From Actinomycetes bacterium (lineage in GTDB: Bacteria > Actinomycetota > Acidimicrobiia > Acidimicrobiales > JAKAVM01): a stretch of DNA of 41,723 nucleotides. Position numbers and translations under genes: made by a program. The notes under the pieces are model-generated. The model worked only from the letters and a program-made list of their open reading frames with translations. It did not search any database and was not told the origin of the DNA. Location of the stretch: assembly GCA_021827485.1 (NCBI GenBank), contig JAKAVM010000037.1, positions 1-41,723 on the forward strand, in the 5' to 3' direction. The stretch's first letter is position 1. Each line of letters starts with the position of its first letter. This document shows, one piece after another, positions 25,441 through 33,147 of this stretch.

Positions 25441-26746
25441 CGTGAGTTAGACCATAGGCTCTCGCCAATACTTGGATAGGATGAAGCGGCATCACGTTGT
25501 TTGATTCAGCAATGGCACAGTTAGCTAAATGACAGTCACCCATAATTACATTCTCTCCAACTTCGTCAACTTTATCCAACTCCTCAGAAAGAGCATTGAA
25601 GAGCAACTTCCCAACTTTTATTGATTCCTCATAGTTGGCTGCTCTATAACCCCAAGTCCCGTCGATACCTGAACACTTAGGAACTATTGCAACTGAAACC
25701 CCAGCCAACTTCAGGAGATCCCTTGCTTTTATTCCTGTGTTCAGAGCTTGGTGATGGCAGGCCACATGATAAACGATCTTTGGCGGAACGGAACCTTCAA
25801 AATTAGTATTCAATTGGGTATCGGCTCCCTTGTGAATTTTGAAGAGGTACTCTGACGGCTCGAACACCTTCTCAGCAACCAGTGAAGCAAGTTCGGATTT
25901 CACATACATCGGGTAGTCTTTCTTAATTACATATGCACAAGTTGGTTGAGCAACTACAATATCCTTGCCCTGTCTGAGGTCATCTTCCAAGGCCTCAATA
26001 TTTTTCTCAGCTACTTTTACGAATTTATCAATCGCACCGCTGTGCAACCATGGAGCACCACAACATCTAGCGCCTTGGGGCATTGAACACTCAATGTTGT
26101 TGTGCTCAAATACCTTTACCAAATCTTCGCCAATCTCAGGTGCCATATACTCAATAAAACACGTTGGATACACGCTAACGCTCGCCTGAGGTGGGTTCGT
26201 ACTACGTCTCGTAGTCTCTTTGAACCACTTAGAGAAGCGTCGGCGCGCATAAGTCGGAAGTGCCCGCTTCGATGAAATACCGATGGTTTTCTCTATAACT
26301 TTGCGCAACGGAGTTCCGGTGCCTGTCATGATTGAATTCACAATTGGAGAGACTAGCGTGGAAAACTTTCCAGCTAAATCAGTATTCCCCAAAGCAGAAT
26401 CAGTAATTTTATCCTTTATCGATGTATTACGAGCTCTAATTGCATTGGCCCTCATTATCAGCCGCGGAAAATCTAGGTTCCATTCATGAGGAGGAACGTA
26501 AGGACATTTAACGTAACACAGTTTGCACTGATAACACTCATCAATAACCTGGTTCTGCTCCTGCCTACTCATCCTTTCCGCTAATCCATCGTGTTGATCT
26601 ACGAATTCAAAAAGCGTCGGAAAAGAAGGACAGAGGTTGAAACACAGTCGACAACCATGGCACAGATCAAAAACGCGTGTCAGTTCCCCACGAAGATCGC
26701 CTTCATCAAAGTAGCTTGGATGTTGAGGATCGTACGTTGTGGTCAT
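25433..26746 (-). CDS. GlpC/HdrD-like Fe-S oxidoreductase
   Basis: A 437-residue protein with two ferredoxin-type [4Fe-4S] motifs near the N-terminus (C29, C32, C35, C39 and C71, C74, C77, C81) and two C-terminal CCG-type modules. One is canonical (GARCCGAPW); in the second the Cys-Gly is separated (VPKCSGIDGTWGYRA). It resembles the electron-transfer subunit of anaerobic glycerol-3-phosphate dehydrogenase and heterodisulfide reductase. With rubrerythrin upstream and DUF3501 downstream, it probably carries electrons to the peroxide-reducing protein, which is inference. No glpAB genes are adjacent. Confidence 0.88.
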   Translation of the reverse strand: MTTTYDPQHPSYFDEGDLRGELTRVFDLCHGCRLCFNLCPSFPTLFEFVDQHDGLAERMSRQEQNQVIDECYQCKLCYVKCPYVPPHEWNLDFPRLIMRANAIRARNTSIKDKITDSALGNTDLAGKFSTLVSPIVNSIMTGTGTPLRKVIEKTIGISSKRALPTYARRRFSKWFKETTRRSTNPPQASVSVYPTCFIEYMAPEIGEDLVKVFEHNNIECSMPQGARCCGAPWLHSGAIDKFVKVAEKNIEALEDDLRQGKDIVVAQPTCAYVIKKDYPMYVKSELASLVAEKVFEPSEYLFKIHKGADTQLNTNFEGSVPPKIVYHVACHHQALNTGIKARDLLKLAGVSVAIVPKCSGIDGTWGYRAANYEESIKVGKLLFNALSEELDKVDEVGENVIMGDCHLANCAIAESNNVMPLHPIQVLARAYGLTHDE

Positions 26747-26798
26747 TGGCTCGCTCCGTTTCTAGGGCAGATATTTAGCTTAGGGGTCGAGCAATAAG

Positions 26799-27218
26799 TT
26801 ATGAGATAGCCTTCAGACCCTCAGTAAAGCGACCGGCGTGACTTCTCTCTGCTCGCGCTAGTGTTTCAAGCCATTGAGATATTTCGTCAAAACCCTCGTC
26901 GCGTGCAGTCTTAGCAAATCCGGGATACATCTCGGTGTATTCATAGGTTTCACCTTCGATAGCCGACTTGAGATTGTCTTCTGTCGGGCCAACCGGAACT
27001 CCAGTTACCGGATCTCCAACTTCTGCCAGGAAATCAAAGTGCCCAAAAGCATGTCCAGTCTCTCCTTCGGCCACTGATCTAAATAACGCTGCGGTATCTG
27101 GGTATCCTTCGACGTCGGCCTTCTGAGCAAAATATAGATAGCGTCGGTTAGCCTGGCTCTCGCCAGCAAACGCCTCCTTCAAATTCTTCTCTGTTTCAGT
27201 TCCTTTTAGTGATGGCAT
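26799..27218 (-). CDS. Rubrerythrin (without rubredoxin domain)
   Basis: A 139-residue four-helix di-iron protein reducing hydrogen peroxide. Metal ligands are visible at E20, E53 and H56 (EGETGH), E90/E93, and E124 and H127 (ERSH). The C-terminal rubredoxin domain of classical rubrerythrin is absent, so an external electron donor is needed; the adjacent Fe-S protein is a candidate. A good ribosome site (AAGGAGA) precedes the ATG. It lies 41 bp after perR, with no promoter-like sequence between, so they are probably one transcript. Confidence 0.93.
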   Translation of the reverse strand: MPSLKGTETEKNLKEAFAGESQANRRYLYFAQKADVEGYPDTAALFRSVAEGETGHAFGHFDFLAEVGDPVTGVPVGPTEDNLKSAIEGETYEYTEMYPGFAKTARDEGFDEISQWLETLARAERSHAGRFTEGLKAIS

Positions 27219-27259
27219 TTATTTCTCCTTCTTTCTTTTATTAGGTTATTTCGATTTGC

Positions 27260-27676
27260 TCAATTATCGCACCTAACACATATCCCACGGTAGGTGACTT
27301 CAGCTTTAGAGACACGGAATCCTTGAGCGAGTTCACTTGGCAATTCAGGGACCAAGTTAGCTAATTGCAAGTCGCGAATCTGCCCACACTTTGTGCAGAT
27401 CAGATGGTGATGGGCCGAGTTGTTGGGATCAAACCTAAACGCACCAGTCCCAAAATCTAAAGAAAGAATCTCTCCAATCTCAACCAGTTCGTTCAAGGTT
27501 TGATAAACCGTCTTAAGCGATATCGAGTCCATCTCCAATCGAGCTGCATCAAAAATAGCCTCTGCGCTCGGGTGAGTCTGATTATCCTGCAAAATGCGGA
27601 ATATGCACTGGCGTTGCGGGGTTATCTTCTTCCCACCTTCCCGAAATAGCTTGGTAAGCTCCGCTTCCGATCTCAC
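27260..27676 (-). CDS. perR: PerR-type Fur-family peroxide regulator
   Basis: A 138-residue Fur-family repressor. The five regulatory metal ligands of Bacillus PerR (H37, D85, H91, H93, D104) are matched at H35, D83, H89, H91 and D102, all offset by two. Asp at the last position favours PerR over Fur. The structural zinc site is C94, C97, C133 and C136. The winged helix includes SLKTVYQTLNELVE (about 53-66). It starts with GTG at 27676, seven nt after a perfect -10 box, so the mRNA is probably leaderless. It heads the operon with rubrerythrin, the Fe-S protein and DUF3501. Confidence 0.92.
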   Translation of the reverse strand: MRSEAELTKLFREGGKKITPQRQCIFRILQDNQTHPSAEAIFDAARLEMDSISLKTVYQTLNELVEIGEILSLDFGTGAFRFDPNNSAHHHLICTKCGQIRDLQLANLVPELPSELAQGFRVSKAEVTYRGICVRCDN

Positions 27677-27682
27677 AACTAT

Positions 27683-27717
27683 ATTATACTTAGTTATAGA
27701 TTGTTTGTCAACAATCT
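27683..27717 (-). promoter_or_regulatory. Consensus promoter and operator-like repeat of perR
   Basis: On the minus strand TTGACA (27706-27711), a 17-nt spacer and TATAAT (27683-27688) match the sigma70 consensus at every position. Transcription should start at or next to the GTG start (27676). A perfect 8-bp inverted repeat AGATTGTT - TGTC - AACAATCT (27698-27717) covers the -35 box and is the likely autoregulatory PerR site. Confidence 0.85.
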
Positions 27718-27867
27718 TTGTTATTTACTATTTATTTACTTTGAATCTATTGCAGCCGCTAGCCCCGTCTCCAAAGGCGGGGAGATTCACTATTTCGCAA
27801 AAAGGGGCACCTCTTCTTGTTGCCAATCGAATCGGCCCCAATTGCCTAGTTGTGCCAAGCTTGTCAG

Positions 27868-29535
27868 GTGAACCAATTATTTAACCGTCAAAACTCTCTG
27901 AAACGACTTGTCACCGAGGATTTCGATCTTGTGGTGATTGGGGGCGGAATTACCGGATGTGGCATTGCACTCGATGCCCAATCAAGAGGGTTGAAGACAG
28001 CTTTGATAGATAAGGGGGATTTTGCAAGCGGCACTTCATCAAAATCTTCAAAGCTGGTTCATGGTGGACTACGATATTTGGAACAACATGAGTTTCGGCT
28101 TGTGTATGAATCTCTACACGAGAGACAACGACTCCTGAAAAATGCTCCTCACTTAGTTGAACCACAGCCATTTCTCATCCCACTTTTCGGTAAGGGTGGA
28201 ATTGCGGATAGGACAATTGCTCGAACTTACGCAACTGCTCTGTGGATCTACGATCTAACTGGAGGACTGAGAATTGGAAAGCGTCACAAGAGGATAAGCA
28301 AAGCCGAGGCATCAGCTCATTTGCCTACGCTGCGAACGGAAAAACTTGCTGCAGGATTTATCTACTACGATGCCCGAGTCGATGACGCAAGACTAACACT
28401 TACCGTAGCCAAGACTGCAGCATTGAAGTACGGTGCTTGTGTTGCAAACTATGTCAAAGCTACAAATTTCATAAAAGATTCCAATGGGAAGATTACTAAT
28501 GTTGCAATTGCCGGTGACGCGATTGATGAGGGAAGTTCAATTTCTTGTCGCTGGGTTGTCAATGCCACAGGTGTTTGGGCAGATGAGCTACGTACCATCG
28601 ACGAAGGAGTCCCTGAACACTCGATCAGACCAGCTAAAGGGATTCACATAACAGTTCCTTTCGATAAGCTCCCCTGTGATATAGCTGCTGTTATTCCCGT
28701 CAGACAGGACCACAGATCCATATTCATAATTCCTTGGGCATGGGGAAATCAAACATACATTGGTACAACGGACACCGACTATTCGGGTCCACTCGACGAT
28801 CCTGAATGTACTAGCGAAGATGTTGAATACCTACTAAACGCTGTCAATAGTTTCGTTTCAGATCCAATATCTCCTTCAGATGTAATAGGAATCTGGGCCG
28901 GTTTACGACCCCTTGTCTCATCAGGACCTAAATCAAAGCGTTCGCGAACGGCTGACCTTTCCCGTCGACATCATATTTCAGTCTCGCCATCGAACCTCCT
29001 CACAATAACCGGGGGAAAGCTAACAACTTACCGTCAGATGGCTCAAGATTGTGTTGACGAGGTCCTAGTTAGTATAGATCGTCCTAAGATCAAATGTCAG
29101 ACAAAGCAGCTCAAGCTAATCGGCTCAGAATCCTATGACTTGGCTCAACTTGAAAAGCAAGCTAACCAGCTCAATTTGAGTTCTGAGATGATAGGAATTT
29201 TGAAACGTCGTTATGGTGCTCAGGCCATTGAAGTTATCAAACTTTGTGAAAGCGACCCTAGCTTGGCTAACCAACTAATCAGTGGAGCAAATTATCTCAA
29301 AGCGGAAGTTGTTTATGGTATTCGTTTTGAGATGGCCCAGACAATTGAGGATATCGTTGCCCGTAGAACGCGCGCGTTGCTTGTAGAACAACCTAATCTT
29401 TTGGAATCTATAGATGAGATATCTCAATTGATTGCCCAAGAGCTTGGTTGGGATGAGCCAACAAGGCAGATGGAACTCAAGAACTTTGTGGAAGGTGCCA
29501 GGAGACGCTCAGAACACGCTGGCCTGCTAATCTAA
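27868..29535 (+). CDS. glpD: Aerobic glycerol-3-phosphate dehydrogenase
   Basis: A membrane-associated flavoprotein of about 555 residues oxidising sn-glycerol 3-phosphate to dihydroxyacetone phosphate and passing electrons to quinone. FAD motif VVIGGGITGCGIALDA near residue 23, then SSKSSKLVHGGLRYLEQ, TYIGTTDTDY and the GLRPL region, all family-typical. GTG 27868 is chosen because homology starts there (MNQLFNRQ); TTG 27850 is possible, and neither has a clear ribosome site. First gene of the operon with the AGPS-like flavoprotein, FGGY kinase and cysC; 30 bp separate it from the next gene. Confidence 0.94.
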   Translation: MNQLFNRQNSLKRLVTEDFDLVVIGGGITGCGIALDAQSRGLKTALIDKGDFASGTSSKSSKLVHGGLRYLEQHEFRLVYESLHERQRLLKNAPHLVEPQPFLIPLFGKGGIADRTIARTYATALWIYDLTGGLRIGKRHKRISKAEASAHLPTLRTEKLAAGFIYYDARVDDARLTLTVAKTAALKYGACVANYVKATNFIKDSNGKITNVAIAGDAIDEGSSISCRWVVNATGVWADELRTIDEGVPEHSIRPAKGIHITVPFDKLPCDIAAVIPVRQDHRSIFIIPWAWGNQTYIGTTDTDYSGPLDDPECTSEDVEYLLNAVNSFVSDPISPSDVIGIWAGLRPLVSSGPKSKRSRTADLSRRHHISVSPSNLLTITGGKLTTYRQMAQDCVDEVLVSIDRPKIKCQTKQLKLIGSESYDLAQLEKQANQLNLSSEMIGILKRRYGAQAIEVIKLCESDPSLANQLISGANYLKAEVVYGIRFEMAQTIEDIVARRTRALLVEQPNLLESIDEISQLIAQELGWDEPTRQMELKNFVEGARRRSEHAGLLI

Positions 29536-29565
29536 TACCCGACAGGATAAGGAAGGATTAGGGAA

Positions 29566-31095
29566 ATGAAGATGCCCACCCCCCCGATTGAATTTGGCAC
29601 TGAATTGAATAAGGTACGCAGCCGCCTACAATCTAAAGCTCGATCAATTCCAGATAGTTTCGTGAAGCTATTAGAGCAAAAATGCGAGAAAGTCTCTAGT
29701 GATAGCGAGCAACTAGCTCAAGCTGGCCGGGACTGGTGGCCACTTGCACTCCACTGGTCTCTTGAAGGCGAGGTCCCGGCAATGCCCCAGATAGTTGCAT
29801 CTCCCAAAAACACCAAGCAGGTAGCCGATGTGCTCAAGGCCTGCACCGAAGCAGAAGTACCTGTGACAGCCTTCGGCGGTCGCTCTGGGGTATGTGGATC
29901 GTCGGTTCCGATCTTAGGCGGCGTTGCCTTAGACATGGGTCTCATGGAGGGACTGGTTGATCTCGATACAGATTCGATGATTGCTAAGTTTCTGCCTGGA
30001 ACTTATGGCCCCGATGTTGAGATTGCCCTACGTAAATCAGGATATACATTGGGACATTGGCCACAGTCGATTGCTATTTCAACTGTAGGTGGGTGGTTGG
30101 CGTGTCGAGGCGCAGGTCAGTATTCAACACGTTATGGCAAGATCGACGATATGGTCCTTGGCCTGGAAGTCGTGCTGGCAAATGGTCAGATTATCAAGAC
30201 AGGAAACGATGCGCCCAAGAACTCTGCTGGTCCGGACTTAACGCAGCTTTTTGTTGGTTCGGAAGGAACATTGGGAATCATCACTCAAGGGACATTTCGC
30301 ATACACCCGGTCCCTCAGGTCGAGAGGAGGGTTGCTTTTGGATTCCAAAGTTTTGCCGAGGGAATGGATGCTTGTAGACGCATACTTCGAAGGGGTGCAA
30401 CACCTTGTGTGCTTCGACTCTATGACGAAGTTGAAACCAAGCGTAACTTTGACGTAGACAATTCCAATCTACTCATTGTGCTTGACGAAGGTGATGAGAT
30501 CATTACCGATGCTTCAATGGCCGTCGTCGAGCAAGAGTGCTCGAGCGCTAAAGTTATGGATGTTGAATTAGTAGCTAAATGGTTAGAACATCGCAACGAC
30601 ACGTCGGCCCTTCAAACACTTACTAAATTAGGAATTGTTGTTGACACCATTGAGATTGCTGCCAAGTGGAGTGCCCTAGAGGATATTCGTAAACAAGTGA
30701 TAAGCAAATTGAACTCAATTGAAGGCAACCTCAACGCATCTGTCCATCAAAGTCATTCTTATACAAGCGGGGCATGCTTGTACTTTACATTTGCGGGAAA
30801 TGCACCCGATGGATGCGAGGATCGAGGACAATGGAATACAAACTTCTATAAACAGTCGTGGCAACGTGTAATGGAAGCAACTTTAGAGCTAGGTGGAACC
30901 ATTAGCCACCACCACGGTATTGGACTGCTACGATCCCCATTCATGAAGTCCGAGATGGGAGAGGGCGCACTCAAAGCATTTGCGGATATAAAGTCAGTAC
31001 TTGACCCAAATGGTATTTTGAATCCGGGAAAGCTTGGACTAACCAGTAATTTAGGAGTTTTTAGGGACATCTTCAGCGACGACTCTGATGGATAG
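29566..31095 (+). CDS. FAD-linked oxidase, alkylglycerone-phosphate synthase (AGPS)-like
   Basis: A 509-residue VAO/PCMH-type flavoprotein. FAD-binding segments AFGGRSGVCGSS and GHWPQSIAISTVGGWLACR, then STRYGKIDDMVLGLEVV, closely follow alkyldihydroxyacetonephosphate synthase (GHFPQS..STVGGW in that family). The catalytic SHHHGIG lies at 447-453. AGPS exchanges the acyl chain of acyl-DHAP for a fatty alcohol to start ether lipids; bacterial relatives may instead be glycolate or D-lactate type oxidases. Position between glpD, whose product is DHAP, and an FGGY kinase favours a triose-phosphate substrate. A clear ribosome site (AAGGA) precedes the ATG. It overlaps the next gene by 8 bp. Confidence 0.85.
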   Translation: MKMPTPPIEFGTELNKVRSRLQSKARSIPDSFVKLLEQKCEKVSSDSEQLAQAGRDWWPLALHWSLEGEVPAMPQIVASPKNTKQVADVLKACTEAEVPVTAFGGRSGVCGSSVPILGGVALDMGLMEGLVDLDTDSMIAKFLPGTYGPDVEIALRKSGYTLGHWPQSIAISTVGGWLACRGAGQYSTRYGKIDDMVLGLEVVLANGQIIKTGNDAPKNSAGPDLTQLFVGSEGTLGIITQGTFRIHPVPQVERRVAFGFQSFAEGMDACRRILRRGATPCVLRLYDEVETKRNFDVDNSNLLIVLDEGDEIITDASMAVVEQECSSAKVMDVELVAKWLEHRNDTSALQTLTKLGIVVDTIEIAAKWSALEDIRKQVISKLNSIEGNLNASVHQSHSYTSGACLYFTFAGNAPDGCEDRGQWNTNFYKQSWQRVMEATLELGGTISHHHGIGLLRSPFMKSEMGEGALKAFADIKSVLDPNGILNPGKLGLTSNLGVFRDIFSDDSDG

Positions 31096-32548
31096 TTCAA
31101 GTGTATTAGTAATAGATGTTGGCACTAGTGGTGTTCGTGCATCAACAATTGATCCTGACTCAAACATTTCAAATGTCTGTTATGAGGCCGTGCTCCCGAA
31201 CTCACCTATGCCAGGTTTTGTCGAGTTTGATCCATTACTTATGGCAAACGCCGCTCTTAGAGTTGCAAATGCCGCGCTTGCAAAATCAGGGCCAGTTTGC
31301 GCGGTGGGTATAGCAAATCAGAGAGCTTCAACAATTGTATGGGAACGAAGATCGGGAAATCCGGTAGGGCCGGGAATTGGATGGCAAGATCTAAGAACGG
31401 TTGGTACGTGCCTTAGCCTTCGTGAAGATGGCTTTAGAGTAGCTCCCAATATGTCTGCAACCAAGTTAGCTTTCTTACTTGGCTTGGCAGATCAAGATTC
31501 TTCTAAGGACCTTTGTTTCGGGACTGTTGATACATGGATTGCGTGGAATCTCTCTCAGGGATCTGTCCATGTAACCGACGCGACCAATGCCGGAGTGACG
31601 GGATTATGGAAGCTTGGAAGCGATAAGTGGGATGACGATATTTTAGAGAAACTGAATATTTCCGAGTCAATACTGCCTAGAATTGTAAACTCATCGGAAA
31701 TAGTTGGCCAAGCAACCAGCCTGCCGGGGGCTCCGCCTATCTGTGGTATAGCAGGTGATCAACAAGCCTCTTTGATTGGCCAGGGGTGCACGACACCCGG
31801 AATAGCAAAAATAACTTTTGGAACAGGAGGCATGCTTGACACCTGTACCGGATCTGCTAAACCGGAATTTGAGGTCAAAGGTCCCAATGGGACATTTCCT
31901 ATCGTTGCCTGGAAGCGAAATGACAGTTATACATGGGGTATTGAAGCTGTGATGCTCTCTGCTGGATCATGTATTGAATGGCTACGTGATGACTTGCAAA
32001 TAATATCTACCGCTAAAGAATCGGAAGCCGTAGCTTCACAGTGTCCAAGCACCGGCGAGGTCTTTTTCGTGCCTGCTCTTTTGGGACTCGGTACTCCCGA
32101 GTGGGACTTGGGCGCCAGGGGTACGTTGCTGGGAATCACACGCGGTACGCAACGCCCTCAAATTGTTAGAGCAGTTCTCGAAGGGATTGCTCAACGTGGC
32201 GCAGACTTAGTTGAAGCTGCTGAAGCAGACTGCAACCTCTCAATTTCTACCCTGCGGGTTGATGGCGGAATGAGTTCTAATGAGATATTTCTCAAGGCCT
32301 TAGCCGATGCCACTGGCCACGTTATTGAAGTGTCGCCTGTACTAGAAGCGACTACTCTGGGGGCTGCCTACCTTGCAGGGATGGCATGTAGCATCTGGGA
32401 AGATGAAGAAGACATTGCGGGGACTTGGGAACCAGGACGAGTGATTGAGCCAACCTTGGCAGATAGAAAAGCTTTGCGGGAGAGTTGGAGAGATTGCTTG
32501 GAACGATCCAAGGAGACCGTACCGGGTCTGTCTAGTTTAGAGTTCTAA
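31088..32548 (+). CDS. Divergent FGGY-family kinase (glycerol kinase-like)
   Basis: A 486-residue FGGY kinase with an intact ATP/phosphate fold (DVGTSGVRAS at 10-19, FGTGGMLDT, VDGGMSSNE). The catalytic Asp of GIAGDQQASLIGQ is kept. Of the other GlpK glycerol contacts, Arg is kept (R79) but Glu is Ala (A80 in NQRAST) and Tyr is Asn (N121 in APNMS). The canonical GlpK at 7.3 kb has all of them. The substrate is therefore probably not glycerol; dihydroxyacetone or another polyol is possible. It overlaps the AGPS-like gene by 8 bp and its stop overlaps the cysC start, so all belong to one operon. Confidence 0.88.
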   Translation: MDSSSVLVIDVGTSGVRASTIDPDSNISNVCYEAVLPNSPMPGFVEFDPLLMANAALRVANAALAKSGPVCAVGIANQRASTIVWERRSGNPVGPGIGWQDLRTVGTCLSLREDGFRVAPNMSATKLAFLLGLADQDSSKDLCFGTVDTWIAWNLSQGSVHVTDATNAGVTGLWKLGSDKWDDDILEKLNISESILPRIVNSSEIVGQATSLPGAPPICGIAGDQQASLIGQGCTTPGIAKITFGTGGMLDTCTGSAKPEFEVKGPNGTFPIVAWKRNDSYTWGIEAVMLSAGSCIEWLRDDLQIISTAKESEAVASQCPSTGEVFFVPALLGLGTPEWDLGARGTLLGITRGTQRPQIVRAVLEGIAQRGADLVEAAEADCNLSISTLRVDGGMSSNEIFLKALADATGHVIEVSPVLEATTLGAAYLAGMACSIWEDEEDIAGTWEPGRVIEPTLADRKALRESWRDCLERSKETVPGLSSLEF

Positions 32549-33111
32549 TGTCGCTCACTATTTGGTTGACCGGATTGCCTTCTGCTGGCAAATCGACGCT
32601 AGCCAGTGAAGTCGGTAAGTTGCTCGATAAACGTGGTCTTGACTTTGAGATCTTAGATGGCGATGTCATGAGGGAGTATCTGACCAAAGATCTTGGCTTT
32701 TCGAGATTGGATAGAGATAATAACGTACGGAGAATCGGATATGTTGCGCAATTATTAGCCTCTCACGATGTAATTGCTATATGTCCGGTGATATCGCCTT
32801 ATAGACAAGCCAGAGCTGAGGTAAGGCAGTTGCACCCACCTGGACGCTTCTTGGAGGTATATATTGCAACTGCCTTAGCTTTGTGTGAAGAGCGTGACGT
32901 TAAAGGGCTTTATGCCAAAGCTCGCAGTGGTGAAGTTGCTAACATGACTGGAATTGATGACCCATATGAAGTGCCTGAAGCGCCTGAACTAACCGTTGAT
33001 ACTGGACAGCGAACGATTGAAGAGTGTTGTGATCAAATATTTGCGCTCGCAATGGCACGTTTAGATTCACTAGCAACCCAGCGCCCGCCTTCGCAAGCGG
33101 GCACCCCGTGA
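32548..33111 (+). CDS. cysC: Adenylylsulfate (APS) kinase
   Basis: A 187-residue kinase making PAPS from APS and ATP. P-loop GLPSAGKST (9-17), DGDVMREYL, the APS lid YRQARAEVR and RDVKGLYAKAR...TGIDDPYE are all in place. It is not fused to ATP sulfurylase and no cysD/cysN gene is in the window. Its start overlaps the FGGY kinase stop. The last roughly 13 codons (from about LATQRPP) come from hairpin repeat C, so the C-terminus is extended by the repeat. PAPS made here could feed the sulfotransferase at 8.8 kb. Confidence 0.93.
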   Translation: MSLTIWLTGLPSAGKSTLASEVGKLLDKRGLDFEILDGDVMREYLTKDLGFSRLDRDNNVRRIGYVAQLLASHDVIAICPVISPYRQARAEVRQLHPPGRFLEVYIATALALCEERDVKGLYAKARSGEVANMTGIDDPYEVPEAPELTVDTGQRTIEECCDQIFALAMARLDSLATQRPPSQAGTP

Positions 33112-33138
33112 CCTAAAGAAGATAGGAATCTTCGTGTT
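33071..33138 (+). repeat. dispersed hairpin repeat, copy C
   Basis: Begins TAGCAACCCAGC and ends ATCTTCGTGTT, as does copy B. It contains two perfect hairpins: GCCCGC - 8 nt - GCGGGC (33083-33102) and GAAGAT-AGGA-ATCTTC (33118-33133). The first lies inside the last codons of cysC, the second after its stop. No T-tract follows, so it is not a classical terminator. Its right edge lies 9 bp before the malic enzyme start. Confidence 0.82.
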
Positions 33139-33147
33139 GGAATTACT

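Noticed and set aside
27757-27790. CCCCG...CGGGG / TCTCC...GGAGA overlapping stems before glpD as a riboswitch
   Set aside because: Stems of five bp and no recognisable riboswitch core; no support beyond short complementarity.
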